Below are positions 28,174 through 33,965 of a stretch of 55,655 bases of DNA, one piece after another (position 1 is the first letter of the stretch; every line of letters begins with the position of its first letter). A program made the translations under genes and the position numbers. Source of the stretch: a virus; the IMG/VR virus record IMGVR_UViG_3300001686_000006, positions 1-55,655 of that record; one strand, given 5' to 3'. Under the pieces are notes generated by a model, which made no database searches, was not told the DNA's origin, and saw nothing but the letters and a program-made list of their open reading frames with translations.

Positions 28174-28212
28174 GGGAGGGGCTCGTGTGAAATACACGGC
28201 CTCTCTTTTTTC
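28174..28212 (+). terminator. Terminator T1
   Basis: Inverted repeat around CGTGT/ACACG with flanking GAGG/CCTC, then a T run. Confidence 0.75.
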
Positions 28213-28293
28213 AAAATTCAAAAAAATCCCGGGGGGAGATTTTCGTACAACGTTCAGATATTGACTCGTCTTTGTCATAGATACTGATTCGTG

Positions 28294-28319
28294 CTCGCGT
28301 ATATTTCCGGGCGTATAGT
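28294..28319 (+). promoter_or_regulatory. Phage promoter P2
   Basis: CTCGCG and TATAGT with the same 14-base spacer, including TATATTTCCGGGC. A TTGACT at about 28259 upstream may add a weak host-type promoter. Confidence 0.75.
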
Positions 28320-28344
28320 GATACCCACTACCCAAGGAGTTGTC

Positions 28345-28560
28345 ATGCCCAAGAAGTATGCCATTCGTATTACCGAGAACACCCTCGACCTCGTCACCGT
28401 TCTGAATTCGGGTGTGCGACCGCGGCGGGGAGAGGGGAATAACACCTATTTCCTCTTCGCCGTCGATTCGCCAAACACGACCACGGACCATGACGTCGTC
28501 CACATGGATGACCTCGCGATCTACGACGGCAACGATCCGGACCCCCGCATCATCCTTTAG
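28345..28560 (+). CDS. Cassette protein, LT-EN family member A
   Basis: 71 residues; ATG nine bases after AAGGAG. It opens KKYAIRITENTLDLVTVL, resembling the start of the next three cassette proteins ((Y/F)A-(I/T)-LT-EN---IV). No membrane segment or known motif. It has its own promoter and terminator, so it is a monocistronic accessory gene, perhaps a host-takeover factor. Confidence 0.7.
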   Translation: MPKKYAIRITENTLDLVTVLNSGVRPRRGEGNNTYFLFAVDSPNTTTDHDVVHMDDLAIYDGNDPDPRIIL

Positions 28561-28576
28561 TAGTATTCAAGACTGT

Positions 28577-28606
28577 AGAGCCCTGTAACACGGGCTCTCA
28601 GTTTTT
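28577..28606 (+). terminator. Terminator T2
   Basis: AGAGCCC (28577-28583) pairs with GGGCTCT (28592-28598), then a T run that merges into the next promoter. Confidence 0.85.
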
Positions 28607-28630
28607 CGCGTATATTTCAGGGCATGTAAT
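28605..28630 (+). promoter_or_regulatory. Phage promoter P3
   Basis: TTCGCG, spacer TATATTTCAGGGCA, TGTAAT. The terminator T-run overlaps the element's 5' edge. Confidence 0.85.
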
Positions 28631-28659
28631 AGATAACCCCACTAACCAAAGGAATTCAA

Positions 28660-28944
28660 ATGCCCTCATTTGATGTCTACGCAATCAAGCTCACGAACGA
28701 GAACATCCCCGCCATCGTCGCAGCCGCGCAGCCTCTCGGTTGGAACCTGGACCACCTTCAGGATAGCATGAGTGCCAATTTCGATGTTCTCTACTTTGAC
28801 ACCATGCTGTACATGAAGCTGTGGCACGGAACCATCGAGATCGCTACGTTCTCCGACGAGGCGCTGGATCCTAACTTCGAGCCCCGATTGACTAGCACCA
28901 TCGATCCGCTATTTGGACTTCTCTACAAGCTAGAGACCATCTAA
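28660..28944 (+). CDS. Cassette protein, LT-EN family member B
   Basis: 94 residues. YAIKLTNENIPAIVAAAQ, then a loop and LDHLQDSM, aligns with members at 29036 and 29425. The C-terminal half has Trp/Phe/Leu-rich beta-like patches. Ribosome site AAAGGA. Function unknown; monocistronic. Confidence 0.75.
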   Translation: MPSFDVYAIKLTNENIPAIVAAAQPLGWNLDHLQDSMSANFDVLYFDTMLYMKLWHGTIEIATFSDEALDPNFEPRLTSTIDPLFGLLYKLETI

Positions 28945-28945
28945 A

Positions 28946-28977
28946 GAGCGAGCCCCTAACACGGGCTTTCTCTTTTT
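28946..28977 (+). terminator. Terminator T3
   Basis: AGAG-cg-AGCCC pairs with GGGCT-tt-CTCT, followed by TTTTT. Confidence 0.8.
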
Positions 28978-29001
28978 CGCGTATATTTCAGGGCGTATAA
29001 T
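28976..29001 (+). promoter_or_regulatory. Phage promoter P4
   Basis: TTCGCG, TATATTTCAGGGCG spacer, TATAAT. Confidence 0.85.
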
Positions 29002-29035
29002 GAGATCCTAAACAACCTTACAAGGAGAACCAATT

Positions 29036-29329
29036 ATGCCCGAACCCATCCCTGGGAGCGTCATGCTCACGGACGATAACGTCGAACGCATTATTGAAGT
29101 TGCCGCTAAGCGCGGCTTCACGATTGGCCGCCTTCGCGACAGTATCAAATATCACGCCCGTCACGGCGATGAGACGATTCTGTTCACGTCGGTCTACCCG
29201 TGGAGCCAGCAGATCAGCAATTTCAACGATGTGCCGTTCGACTCGTCGATCCATCCCGCATCTGGCGTTCCTCTGATGACTACCGAGGAATTTCTGGCCC
29301 TGCTCGAAAGCACGCCCGAGATCTCATAA
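29036..29329 (+). CDS. Cassette protein, LT-EN family member C
   Basis: 97 residues. SVMLTDDNVERIIEVAAKRG and LRDSIKYHARHGDE resemble members B and D; the C-terminus ends with a TTEEFLALLEST helix. AAGGAG lies upstream. Charged, soluble, no known domain. Confidence 0.75.
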   Translation: MPEPIPGSVMLTDDNVERIIEVAAKRGFTIGRLRDSIKYHARHGDETILFTSVYPWSQQISNFNDVPFDSSIHPASGVPLMTTEEFLALLESTPEIS

Positions 29330-29335
29330 AGGCAG

Positions 29336-29362
29336 GCCCGCAAACGCGGGCTTTCCTTTTTT
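29336..29362 (+). terminator. Terminator T4
   Basis: GCCCGC (29336-29341) pairs with GCGGGC (29346-29351) with loop AAAC, then a T-rich run. Confidence 0.85.
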
Positions 29363-29370
29363 GCACTATA

Positions 29371-29396
29371 GTCGCGGGAATTTCATGGAGTATAAT
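29371..29396 (+). promoter_or_regulatory. Phage promoter P5
   Basis: GTCGCG, GGAATTTCATGGAG spacer, TATAAT; GGAATTTCATGG subclass. Confidence 0.8.
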
Positions 29397-29424
29397 AGAT
29401 AATCCCTAACAAAAGGAAAACACA

Positions 29425-29697
29425 ATGACCACTCATATTTTCGCTACCCAGCTTACTGAAGAAAACATGGACGCTATTGTCGCCTATGGCGCCGAGCATC
29501 ATCTGAACATTGAACATTTTCGCAATGAAATCGAGTTTTACGCCGAAGACGGCTTGAAACCCTATGTCATCGCGTCGATCGACATGGACACGGAGGAGCT
29601 TGTGCACATTACGACAAAAGACGATTTTACATTCTTCCTCAGCTGGAAGTTCATTGACGAGAAGTACAAGATGTTCACTCGCGTTACTGAAATCTAA
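29425..29697 (+). CDS. Cassette protein, LT-EN family member D
   Basis: 90 residues. FATQLTEENMDAIVAYGAEH and IEHFRNEIEFYAEDG match members B and C in order; the C-terminal Phe-rich half differs. Ribosome site AAAGGAAAA. Four neighbours with this shared start suggest local duplication and rapid divergence. Confidence 0.75.
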   Translation: MTTHIFATQLTEENMDAIVAYGAEHHLNIEHFRNEIEFYAEDGLKPYVIASIDMDTEELVHITTKDDFTFFLSWKFIDEKYKMFTRVTEI

Positions 29698-29704
29698 AGC
29701 CAAG

Positions 29705-29730
29705 AGTCCCTAACACGGGCTCTAGCTTTT
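29705..29730 (+). terminator. Terminator T5
   Basis: AGAGTCCC...GGGCTCT (one G-T pair) then TTTT running into P6. Confidence 0.75.
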
Positions 29731-29754
29731 CGCGCATATTTCAGGGCATGTAAT
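29729..29754 (+). promoter_or_regulatory. Phage promoter P6
   Basis: TTCGCG, CATATTTCAGGGCA spacer, TGTAAT. Confidence 0.85.
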
Positions 29755-29777
29755 GACAACTAGCAAAGGAGAGACCT

Positions 29778-29891
29778 ATGCTCACGACAAAGCAGAAGCT
29801 TGCCGTCGCGCTTGTTCTGCGCATGCATAAGCTTGCAGGACATATTCTCGATGCCGCAGACGCTCTCGAGAGCCGAATCAATCCGCAGTAG
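29778..29891 (+). CDS. 37-residue cassette peptide
   Basis: ATG after AAAGGAGAG. The peptide (MLTTKQKLAVALVLRMHKLA...) is one amphipathic helix with basic and hydrophobic faces, ending with acidic ALESRINPQ. Own promoter and terminator make it a real gene. It could be a small inhibitor or membrane-binding peptide. Confidence 0.7.
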   Translation: MLTTKQKLAVALVLRMHKLAGHILDAADALESRINPQ

Positions 29892-29905
29892 CTGTTTAAG
29901 ACTGC

Positions 29906-29936
29906 AGAGCCCTATTACAGGGGCTCTCAGTTTTTC
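29906..29936 (+). terminator. Terminator T6
   Basis: AGAGCCC...GGGGCTCT hairpin followed by TTTTT. Confidence 0.8.
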
Positions 29937-29946
29937 TCAGGGGGTC

Positions 29947-29972
29947 TTCGCGTATATTTCAGGGCATATAAT
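29947..29972 (+). promoter_or_regulatory. Phage promoter P7
   Basis: TTCGCG, TATATTTCAGGGCA spacer, TATAAT. Confidence 0.87.
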
Positions 29973-29998
29973 AGAAACTACTATCAAGGAGAATTGAA

Positions 29999-30202
29999 AT
30001 GTTTTTCAAGAAGCGCCAGCCCACTGAGATCGAGACCACCAAGATCATTCTGAACTACCTGAATGAGGAATTGCGAGCCTTGTGCCAGAACACCGACCCC
30101 GCTGTTCAGGACACGGTCAGCATCCGCCTCACCCAAGTTCAGAACATGATCTCCGGCCAGACTCAGAAGCTACAGCAACTTTATTGGCCATCACCATCCT
30201 AA
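29999..30202 (+). CDS. Cassette protein, helical
   Basis: 67 residues, ribosome site AAGGAG. Predominantly alpha-helical with Gln/Glu/Leu heptad-like spacing (IILNYLNEELRALCQNT, VSIRLTQVQNMISGQTQKLQ). No known family; short coiled-coil binding protein is likely. Confidence 0.72.
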   Translation: MFFKKRQPTEIETTKIILNYLNEELRALCQNTDPAVQDTVSIRLTQVQNMISGQTQKLQQLYWPSPS

Positions 30203-30211
30203 TAGAAATCT

Positions 30212-30243
30212 AAAGAGCGAGCCCCACACGGGCTTTCTCTTTT
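30212..30243 (+). terminator. Terminator T7
   Basis: AGAG-cg-AGCCC with GGGCT-tt-CTCT, loop CACAC, then T run. Confidence 0.8.
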
Positions 30244-30245
30244 CG

Positions 30246-30271
30246 TTCGCGGGAATTTCATGGATTGTAAT
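30246..30271 (+). promoter_or_regulatory. Phage promoter P8
   Basis: TTCGCG, GGAATTTCATGGAT spacer, TGTAAT. Confidence 0.83.
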
Positions 30272-30295
30272 GAACCCCTACCAGAAAGAAACACC

Positions 30296-30379
30296 ATGAC
30301 CGACCTGCCGAAGACCGCCGTGATCACCATCAAGATCATCAACTTCATCGACTCGAAGTTCGACCGTTTCCGCAAGTAG
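30296..30379 (+). CDS. 27-residue cassette peptide
   Basis: MTDLPKTAVITIKIINFI followed by basic DSKFDRFRK. AGAAAGAA upstream is a weak ribosome site. Placed exactly between P8 and T8, with one amphipathic segment; likely translated. Confidence 0.6.
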   Translation: MTDLPKTAVITIKIINFIDSKFDRFRK

Positions 30380-30390
30380 TTTAATCGGAG

Positions 30391-30418
30391 AGTCCACACG
30401 GACTTTCTTTTTTTTTAT
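30391..30418 (+). terminator. Terminator T8
   Basis: AGTCC (30391-30395), loop ACAC, GGACT (30400-30404), then a run of T. Confidence 0.82.
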
Positions 30419-30443
30419 TCGCGTATTTTTCACGTCCTATAAT
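30418..30443 (+). promoter_or_regulatory. Phage promoter P9, drives an RNA
   Basis: TTCGCG, TATTTTTCACGTCC spacer, TATAAT. No convincing gene follows; a folded RNA does. Confidence 0.83.
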
Positions 30444-30573
30444 AGAAAGGAGATCGGACTAAACCCCGATTCCGAGATACGCATGTGCGGGAGAAACCCC
30501 CGCCCGGAGTGCAACCACAAGACAGGTTGCTAAAGATAGTTTGCCTTAGGCTATCGCCTCCTTTCCCTTTTTT
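30444..30573 (+). ncRNA. Structured RNA with four hairpins closed by an 8-bp stem
   Basis: Closing stem GAAAGGAG (30445-30452) with CTCCTTTC (30558-30565). Inside: 30453-30457 with 30466-30470; 30487-30491 with 30499-30503; 30511-30516 with 30525-30530; 30535-30539 with 30551-30555. A T run follows immediately. Arrangement is a five-way junction, like a compact cloverleaf. An ATG at 30483 would encode only 16 residues without a proper ribosome site. The exact transcription start may shorten the closing stem. No known RNA family is recognised. Confidence 0.65.
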
Positions 30574-30599
30574 TTCGCGGATATTTCCGGGCCTATAAT
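30574..30599 (+). promoter_or_regulatory. Phage promoter P10
   Basis: TTCGCG, GATATTTCCGGGCC spacer, TATAAT. Confidence 0.87.
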
Positions 30600-30630
30600 G
30601 AGAACAAAATCAAATTTTAGGAGACACTAA

Positions 30631-30789
30631 ATGGACCGTGAGCGAATCAAGCTCGAAGTTTATGTGGACCTCGACCCGGTTCCCGGTACCTTCCATTCCA
30701 AGGAAAGCGCCCAGAACGTGGTGAGGAATATACTGAACGGAGCTATTCCGCATTACAACCCAACTGTAAGTATCGCCCAAGACAAATAG
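30631..30789 (+). CDS. 52-residue cassette protein
   Basis: MDRERIKLEVYVDLDPVPG... with TTTTAGGAGACAC upstream. Beta-strand followed by two helices (SKESAQNVVRNILNG) in a ferredoxin-like pattern. Soluble, function unknown. Confidence 0.72.
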   Translation: MDRERIKLEVYVDLDPVPGTFHSKESAQNVVRNILNGAIPHYNPTVSIAQDK

Positions 30790-30798
30790 CTCTCAAGA

Positions 30799-30829
30799 GA
30801 GAAGCCCTAACCGGTTTCTCTTTTTTTTG
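30799..30829 (+). terminator. Terminator T10
   Basis: AGAGAAGCC...GGTTTCTCT hairpin (one G-T) then eight T. Confidence 0.85.
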
Positions 30830-30831
30830 TC

Positions 30832-30857
30832 TTCGCGGATTTTTCAGGGCATATAAT
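30832..30857 (+). promoter_or_regulatory. Phage promoter P11
   Basis: TTCGCG, GATTTTTCAGGGCA spacer, TATAAT. Confidence 0.86.
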
Positions 30858-30885
30858 GACAACCAAACCTATCCAGGAGAATCCC

Positions 30886-31047
30886 ATGACCAATCCCGCC
30901 GATGAAGCTATCTGCATGTTGATCGAAGATCTGACCCGTCGCGCCACTCGTCTCACCACGAATGCCGAAGAGCGTCAGAACTACATCAATCAGATCGCTC
31001 AGCTCCGTGCGTCGATGAATCCCCAGATCATCCAGCAGGTCCGGTAA
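30886..31047 (+). CDS. 53-residue helical cassette protein
   Basis: ATG at 30886 after CAGGAGAATCCC; the in-frame ATG upstream is inside the promoter's -10. MTNPADEAICMLIEDLTRRATRL then NAEERQNYINQIAQLRASM is two helices, coiled-coil like. No known family. Confidence 0.72.
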   Translation: MTNPADEAICMLIEDLTRRATRLTTNAEERQNYINQIAQLRASMNPQIIQQVR

Positions 31048-31051
31048 CAAA

Positions 31052-31081
31052 ACGCGAGCCCTTCACGGGCTTTCGTTTTTT
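31052..31081 (+). terminator. Terminator T11
   Basis: CG-a-GCCC with GGGC-ttt-CG, then TTTTTT. Confidence 0.75.
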
Positions 31082-31088
31082 CACTATA

Positions 31089-31114
31089 GTCGCGGGAATT
31101 TCATGGTATGTAAT
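31089..31114 (+). promoter_or_regulatory. Phage promoter P12
   Basis: GTCGCG, GGAATTTCATGGTA spacer, TGTAAT; same left flank (ACTATA) as P5. Confidence 0.8.
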
Positions 31115-31138
31115 GAACCCCTAACAAAGGAATCCAAC

Positions 31139-31297
31139 ATGACTTTCAAGCATGCTGCCAAGACCACCGCCTACGCCATCGGCATGTTCGTCTTCCCCGT
31201 CAAACCCAAGACGACGGAGAAACCGTTCGATATTGATGCGCATGCCGCGGCCGTTCAAGCCAGCTGGCACGAAGCCACCAAGGACTTTACCAAGTAG
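31139..31297 (+). CDS. 52-residue cassette protein
   Basis: Basic N-terminus with one hydrophobic segment (YAIGMFVFPV) and an acidic/aromatic C-terminal helix (AAVQASWHEATKDF). AAAGGAATCC precedes ATG 31139. Possibly membrane associated. Confidence 0.7.
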   Translation: MTFKHAAKTTAYAIGMFVFPVKPKTTEKPFDIDAHAAAVQASWHEATKDFTK

Positions 31298-31306
31298 TTC
31301 AAAAGC

Positions 31307-31338
31307 CCAGAACCCCTAACACGGGTTCTAGCTTTTTT
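31307..31338 (+). terminator. Terminator T12
   Basis: AGAACCC...GGGTTCT hairpin then TTTTTT. Confidence 0.82.
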
Positions 31339-31345
31339 CCTGCAA

Positions 31346-31371
31346 TTCGCGGGAATTTCATGGCCTGTAAT
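31346..31371 (+). promoter_or_regulatory. Phage promoter P13
   Basis: TTCGCG, GGAATTTCATGGCC spacer, TGTAAT. Confidence 0.86.
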
Positions 31372-31403
31372 AGAAGAAGATCACATCTATACAGGAGAAT
31401 CAC

Positions 31404-31598
31404 ATGACCATCCAGATCACCATCCCGAACCCGAAGACCGCCTACAACTACGCCAAGTATTTTCACCAGCTGAATCGCGAGAACAAGAAGTTCCGCAATC
31501 AGCTCCGTGAGGAGAAGCGCTACGAGAAGCGCATTCGTAAGTCCCAGGAGAAGATCGGTACCTACGTGCCCCCCACCTGCAAGACCATCTACGCCTAA
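31404..31598 (+). CDS. 64-residue basic cassette protein
   Basis: CAGGAG upstream. About one third Lys/Arg/Tyr (RENKKFRNQLREEKRYEKRIRK) as a long basic helix, then PPTCKTIYA. A nucleic-acid or ribosome binding role is plausible but unproven. Confidence 0.72.
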   Translation: MTIQITIPNPKTAYNYAKYFHQLNRENKKFRNQLREEKRYEKRIRKSQEKIGTYVPPTCKTIYA

Positions 31599-31603
31599 AG
31601 GCG

Positions 31604-31633
31604 AGCCCCCTAATACGGGGCTTTCCTTTTTTT
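31604..31633 (+). terminator. Terminator T13
   Basis: AGCCCC...GGGGCT hairpin then T run overlapping P14. Confidence 0.82.
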
Positions 31634-31657
31634 CGCGGATATTTCATGGCCTGTAAT
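31632..31657 (+). promoter_or_regulatory. Phage promoter P14
   Basis: TTCGCG, GATATTTCATGGCC spacer, TGTAAT. Confidence 0.87.
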
Positions 31658-31686
31658 GAGACCAAATCTATCCGGAAGGATTCATC

Positions 31687-31893
31687 ATGAAGGACGCCAT
31701 CAACGAGAAGGCCGTCTCCGTCAAGAACCATATCATTCACCACCGCGCCAAGTACGCTTCCGCAGCCACCCTCGTGGTCTGCTATAAGCTGCACCGAGTC
31801 TCGGTGAAGCAGTGGTATGCGTTCCTGGAGGAGAAGGGCATCGACCCGACGGAGTTCCTCCTGCCCGAACATTTCGCAGAGATGCACTCATAA
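31687..31893 (+). CDS. 68-residue cassette protein
   Basis: CGGAAGGATTC upstream. MKDAINEKAVSVKNHI, a hydrophobic middle (ASAATLVVCYKL), then VKQWYAFLEEKGIDPTEFLLP. Possibly membrane-edge helical; unknown. Confidence 0.7.
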   Translation: MKDAINEKAVSVKNHIIHHRAKYASAATLVVCYKLHRVSVKQWYAFLEEKGIDPTEFLLPEHFAEMHS

Positions 31894-31899
31894 AGCTAT

Positions 31900-31930
31900 G
31901 AGCCCTTAATTGGGCTCTAGTTTTTTTTTC
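31900..31930 (+). terminator. Terminator T14
   Basis: GAGCCC (31900-31905), loop TTAATT, GGGCTC (31912-31917), then a run of nine T. Confidence 0.87.
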
Positions 31931-31953
31931 AATACACAAGGAGCAGAATTAAA

Positions 31954-32397
31954 ATGAGACTTCTGGTTTCAGATCGAACGTCCCATCCTCGTCGTTGGCA
32001 TGTAAAGAAGCCGATGTCGAAAAAGACAGTGTGCGATCTACCTATGCTGGGTATGCGGGATCGAAAGCATGCTGATACGCCCATCCCGTGTGTCGAATGT
32101 TTCGCGTATATTTCACCCACTATAATGACACAACACTACCAAAGGAGTACCATGTCCACCGAGTCCTCCGAGCCCAAGCTCGAAAGCGCCCCGGAGCCCG
32201 AGACCGTCAAGCCGTCCAAGCTGAAGCGCATCAAGTCCGCCGCCACTGTTGCCGGAATCTACGCGATTCCCGTCACCATGGTGGGTGGTCTGATGCTGTT
32301 CAGCTACAAGACGAGCCAGATGGACCTCGAGGCTGCCAGGCTCAACTTCGAAGCCGCCAAACTCACCCGCCTCGCCGACGCTGCTACCCAGCAGTAG
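31954..32397 (+). CDS. Long form with zinc-ribbon-like N-terminus (spans promoter P15)
   Basis: 147 residues; ribosome site AAGGAG, ten or more bases before ATG. Residues 1-66 are Cys/His-rich (WHVKK...VCDLP...CVECF) and resemble small phage zinc-binding proteins; they run in frame through promoter P15 and into the 81-residue gene at 32152. No promoter is visible between terminator T14 and this ATG. It could be a separate small zinc protein or a fused long form. The open frame across a promoter is unusual. Confidence 0.4.
   Translation: MRLLVSDRTSHPRRWHVKKPMSKKTVCDLPMLGMRDRKHADTPIPCVECFAYISPTIMTQHYQRSTMSTESSEPKLESAPEPETVKPSKLKRIKSAATVAGIYAIPVTMVGGLMLFSYKTSQMDLEAARLNFEAAKLTRLADAATQQ
32101..32126 (+). 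promoter_or_regulatory. Phage promoter P15
   Basis: TTCGCG, TATATTTCACCCAC spacer, TATAAT. Lies inside the open frame starting at 31954. Confidence 0.85.
32152..32397 (+). CDS. Membrane-anchored cassette protein
   Basis: 81 residues; ATG after AAAGGAGTACC. Acidic/Pro-rich start (STESSEPKLESAPEPE), a basic patch, one membrane span (AGIYAIPVTMVGGLMLF), then an Ala/Leu coiled coil (LEAARLNFEAAKLTRLADAA). Own promoter P15 and terminator. Confidence 0.75.
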   Translation: MSTESSEPKLESAPEPETVKPSKLKRIKSAATVAGIYAIPVTMVGGLMLFSYKTSQMDLEAARLNFEAAKLTRLADAATQQ

Positions 32398-32406
32398 TAG
32401 TCCAAT

Positions 32407-32438
32407 GAGAATCCGTAACCCACGGGTTCTCATTTTTT
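32407..32438 (+). terminator. Terminator T15
   Basis: GAGAATCC...GGGTTCTC hairpin, then TTTTTT. Confidence 0.82.
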
Positions 32439-32464
32439 CTGAGACCTTAAACAAGGAAAAAACT

Positions 32465-32707
32465 ATGGCTATGCCTAGAGGTTTGCGCCCTAACTCGAGG
32501 GCACGAGCCATCTATGAGTACATCAAGGCGAATCCGGGGTGTGCTCGTAAGGATATTTTGACTGTTCTTCCTTCGGATGTTGATCCAAACGTAGTCAGCA
32601 TTACTATCAATCGTCTTCGCTGTAATAATTTGATTGTCAAATCCGGCGGATACAAAGACGCTACTTGGCACATAGTCGAGACGTCATCGCAATCTGAGAC
32701 CCCCTGA
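32465..32707 (+). CDS. Winged-helix DNA-binding protein 1
   Basis: 80 residues; AAGGAAAA upstream. ARAIYEYIKANPGCARKDILTVL ... VVSITINRLRCNNLIVKSGGYKDATWHI is a winged-helix pattern with a C-terminal wing and Trp. Related small proteins are at 35201 and 35649. Start of a gene run without further P-type promoters until 35512. Confidence 0.7.
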   Translation: MAMPRGLRPNSRARAIYEYIKANPGCARKDILTVLPSDVDPNVVSITINRLRCNNLIVKSGGYKDATWHIVETSSQSETP

Positions 32708-32721
32708 GCTAGGAGAGTAAC

Positions 32722-32934
32722 ATGGAAGATAGATATTTCATCGCCATCAAGGCACACAAGAATGTGATGCCGACGCACGACGAAGTTCTCGACGCCGTTC
32801 GCAATACGCTTGCTGAATTGGTGCGCAAGAACATTGAGCCCGTGGAGGCCCTGGCCAAGTCCCAGACCATGCGCGAAGCCGTTTCGACCTTCACGGTCGA
32901 GGTCGAGACTGATCTCTATTCTTCGAAGAAGTAA
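32722..32934 (+). CDS. Hypothetical 70-residue protein
   Basis: GCTAGGAGAGTAAC leader upstream. MEDRYFIAIKAHKNVMP then a helical segment VLDAVRNTLAELVRKNIEPVEAL and an acidic tail. Soluble; no known family. Confidence 0.65.
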   Translation: MEDRYFIAIKAHKNVMPTHDEVLDAVRNTLAELVRKNIEPVEALAKSQTMREAVSTFTVEVETDLYSSKK

Positions 32935-32959
32935 CCTGAGACCCCAAACTAGGAGAATC

Positions 32960-33172
32960 ATGAACCGCATCAAGTCAGTGATTTTTCAGGACTCCCGTCA
33001 CCGTTATGGCGACAAGGAGGCCATCGCCACCATGGACGACGGCTCCACGGAGCTGGTATTCCACTGGTTCAGCGACGAGCTGAGCTTCCGCGAGGAGGAG
33101 CTCATCGCCATGACCATCGAGCAGGCCCGCGACCTCAAGGAGGAACGCGACATCGCATATTTGCAGTCATGA
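32960..33172 (+). CDS. Hypothetical 70-residue protein
   Basis: ATG 32960 follows ACTAGGAGAATC. VIFQDSRHRYGDKEAIATMDDGSTELVFHWFSDE then acidic/hydrophobic helix REEELIAMTIEQARDLKEE. Resembles small phage beta-alpha proteins. Its last bases overlap a possible early start of the next gene. Confidence 0.65.
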   Translation: MNRIKSVIFQDSRHRYGDKEAIATMDDGSTELVFHWFSDELSFREEELIAMTIEQARDLKEERDIAYLQS

Positions 33173-33198
33173 TCGACGGTCAACCGGCAGGAGTTACT

Positions 33199-33672
33199 AT
33201 GATCGCTTCCCGCTGTGCTCCCTTCGTGTTGCATGAATCCCACACGCTGAATGTCCTGCAAAGCCGACTACACGGGCTTGATCATTGGTTCCGGGTGTGG
33301 CAGAACGCTCAGTTGTTGAGCGGAAAGGGGACCAACGCCGATCTGGAAGTCGTGGGTCTGTATGCCTTGTTTCACGATTCCATGCGAGTGAACGATGGCC
33401 TGGATTCAGGCCATGGGCTCCGTGGATACAACTTGTGGGAGCGTATCAACCAACGGCTGGATCTGGGACGGTTTCTTTCCCAGCGACAGAACGAGCAGCT
33501 ATTCGAGGCTTGTGCCGAGCATAGCAATGGTCTTCGAAGTATGGATCCCACCATTGCCGTATGCTGGGATGCTGATCGATTGGATCTGCATCGTAAAGGG
33601 GTCTGGCCGGATGCTCGATTTATGAGCACGCAAGACAGCATTGATTTGACCATGAATCGGCTTCGGCCGTAA
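33199..33672 (+). CDS. HD-domain phosphohydrolase-like protein
   Basis: 157 residues. ATG 33199 has GGCAGGAG upstream; an in-frame ATG at 33169 overlaps the previous stop (ATGA) and is the alternative. LHGLDHWFRVWQNA supplies the first His, LYALFHDSMR the His-Asp pair, ACAEHSNG a later His and CWDADRLDL the last Asp, in the order of HD enzymes. Such enzymes hydrolyse nucleotides or cyclic nucleotides with a divalent metal. The substrate is unknown; a role in nucleotide metabolism or counter-defence is inference. Confidence 0.72.
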   Translation: MIASRCAPFVLHESHTLNVLQSRLHGLDHWFRVWQNAQLLSGKGTNADLEVVGLYALFHDSMRVNDGLDSGHGLRGYNLWERINQRLDLGRFLSQRQNEQLFEACAEHSNGLRSMDPTIAVCWDADRLDLHRKGVWPDARFMSTQDSIDLTMNRLRP

Positions 33673-33698
33673 ACCCTATATTTGCAGGAGAAAAACTC

Positions 33699-33947
33699 AT
33701 GAAGAGAATCTTACTGAGTCTTACCGTGGGAATCATATCAACGTCAATTGCCTGGATCTATATCCTTCGGCATGCAATCGTGGACGGTCTCATCGAAAAG
33801 CTCGACACCATTGCTGCACGATTGTCCGAGCGTCGACGGAACCGACAGAACCTGGGGAACCTGGGATATTCTGGACAAGTCAGGTATCACAGCATGACTG
33901 CCATCCGCGAGCGACGTAGACAGGATAGTCACACGTCGAAGCGCTAA
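33699..33947 (+). CDS. Single-pass membrane protein
   Basis: 82 residues. GCAGGAG upstream. Membrane span at about residues 4-25 (LLSLTVGIISTSIAWIYIL) then a long basic cytoplasmic tail (RLSERRRNRQNL, RERRRQD). Unknown role. Confidence 0.7.
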   Translation: MKRILLSLTVGIISTSIAWIYILRHAIVDGLIEKLDTIAARLSERRRNRQNLGNLGYSGQVRYHSMTAIRERRRQDSHTSKR

Positions 33948-33965
33948 GCCAAACTAAGGAGAGTT

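Noticed and set aside
29367-29380. CACTATAG resembling a T7-type promoter core in P5 and P12
   Set aside because: Only eight bases match and the position does not fit the downstream start. The TTCGCG-N14 design explains the conservation better. No phage RNA polymerase gene is seen in this window.
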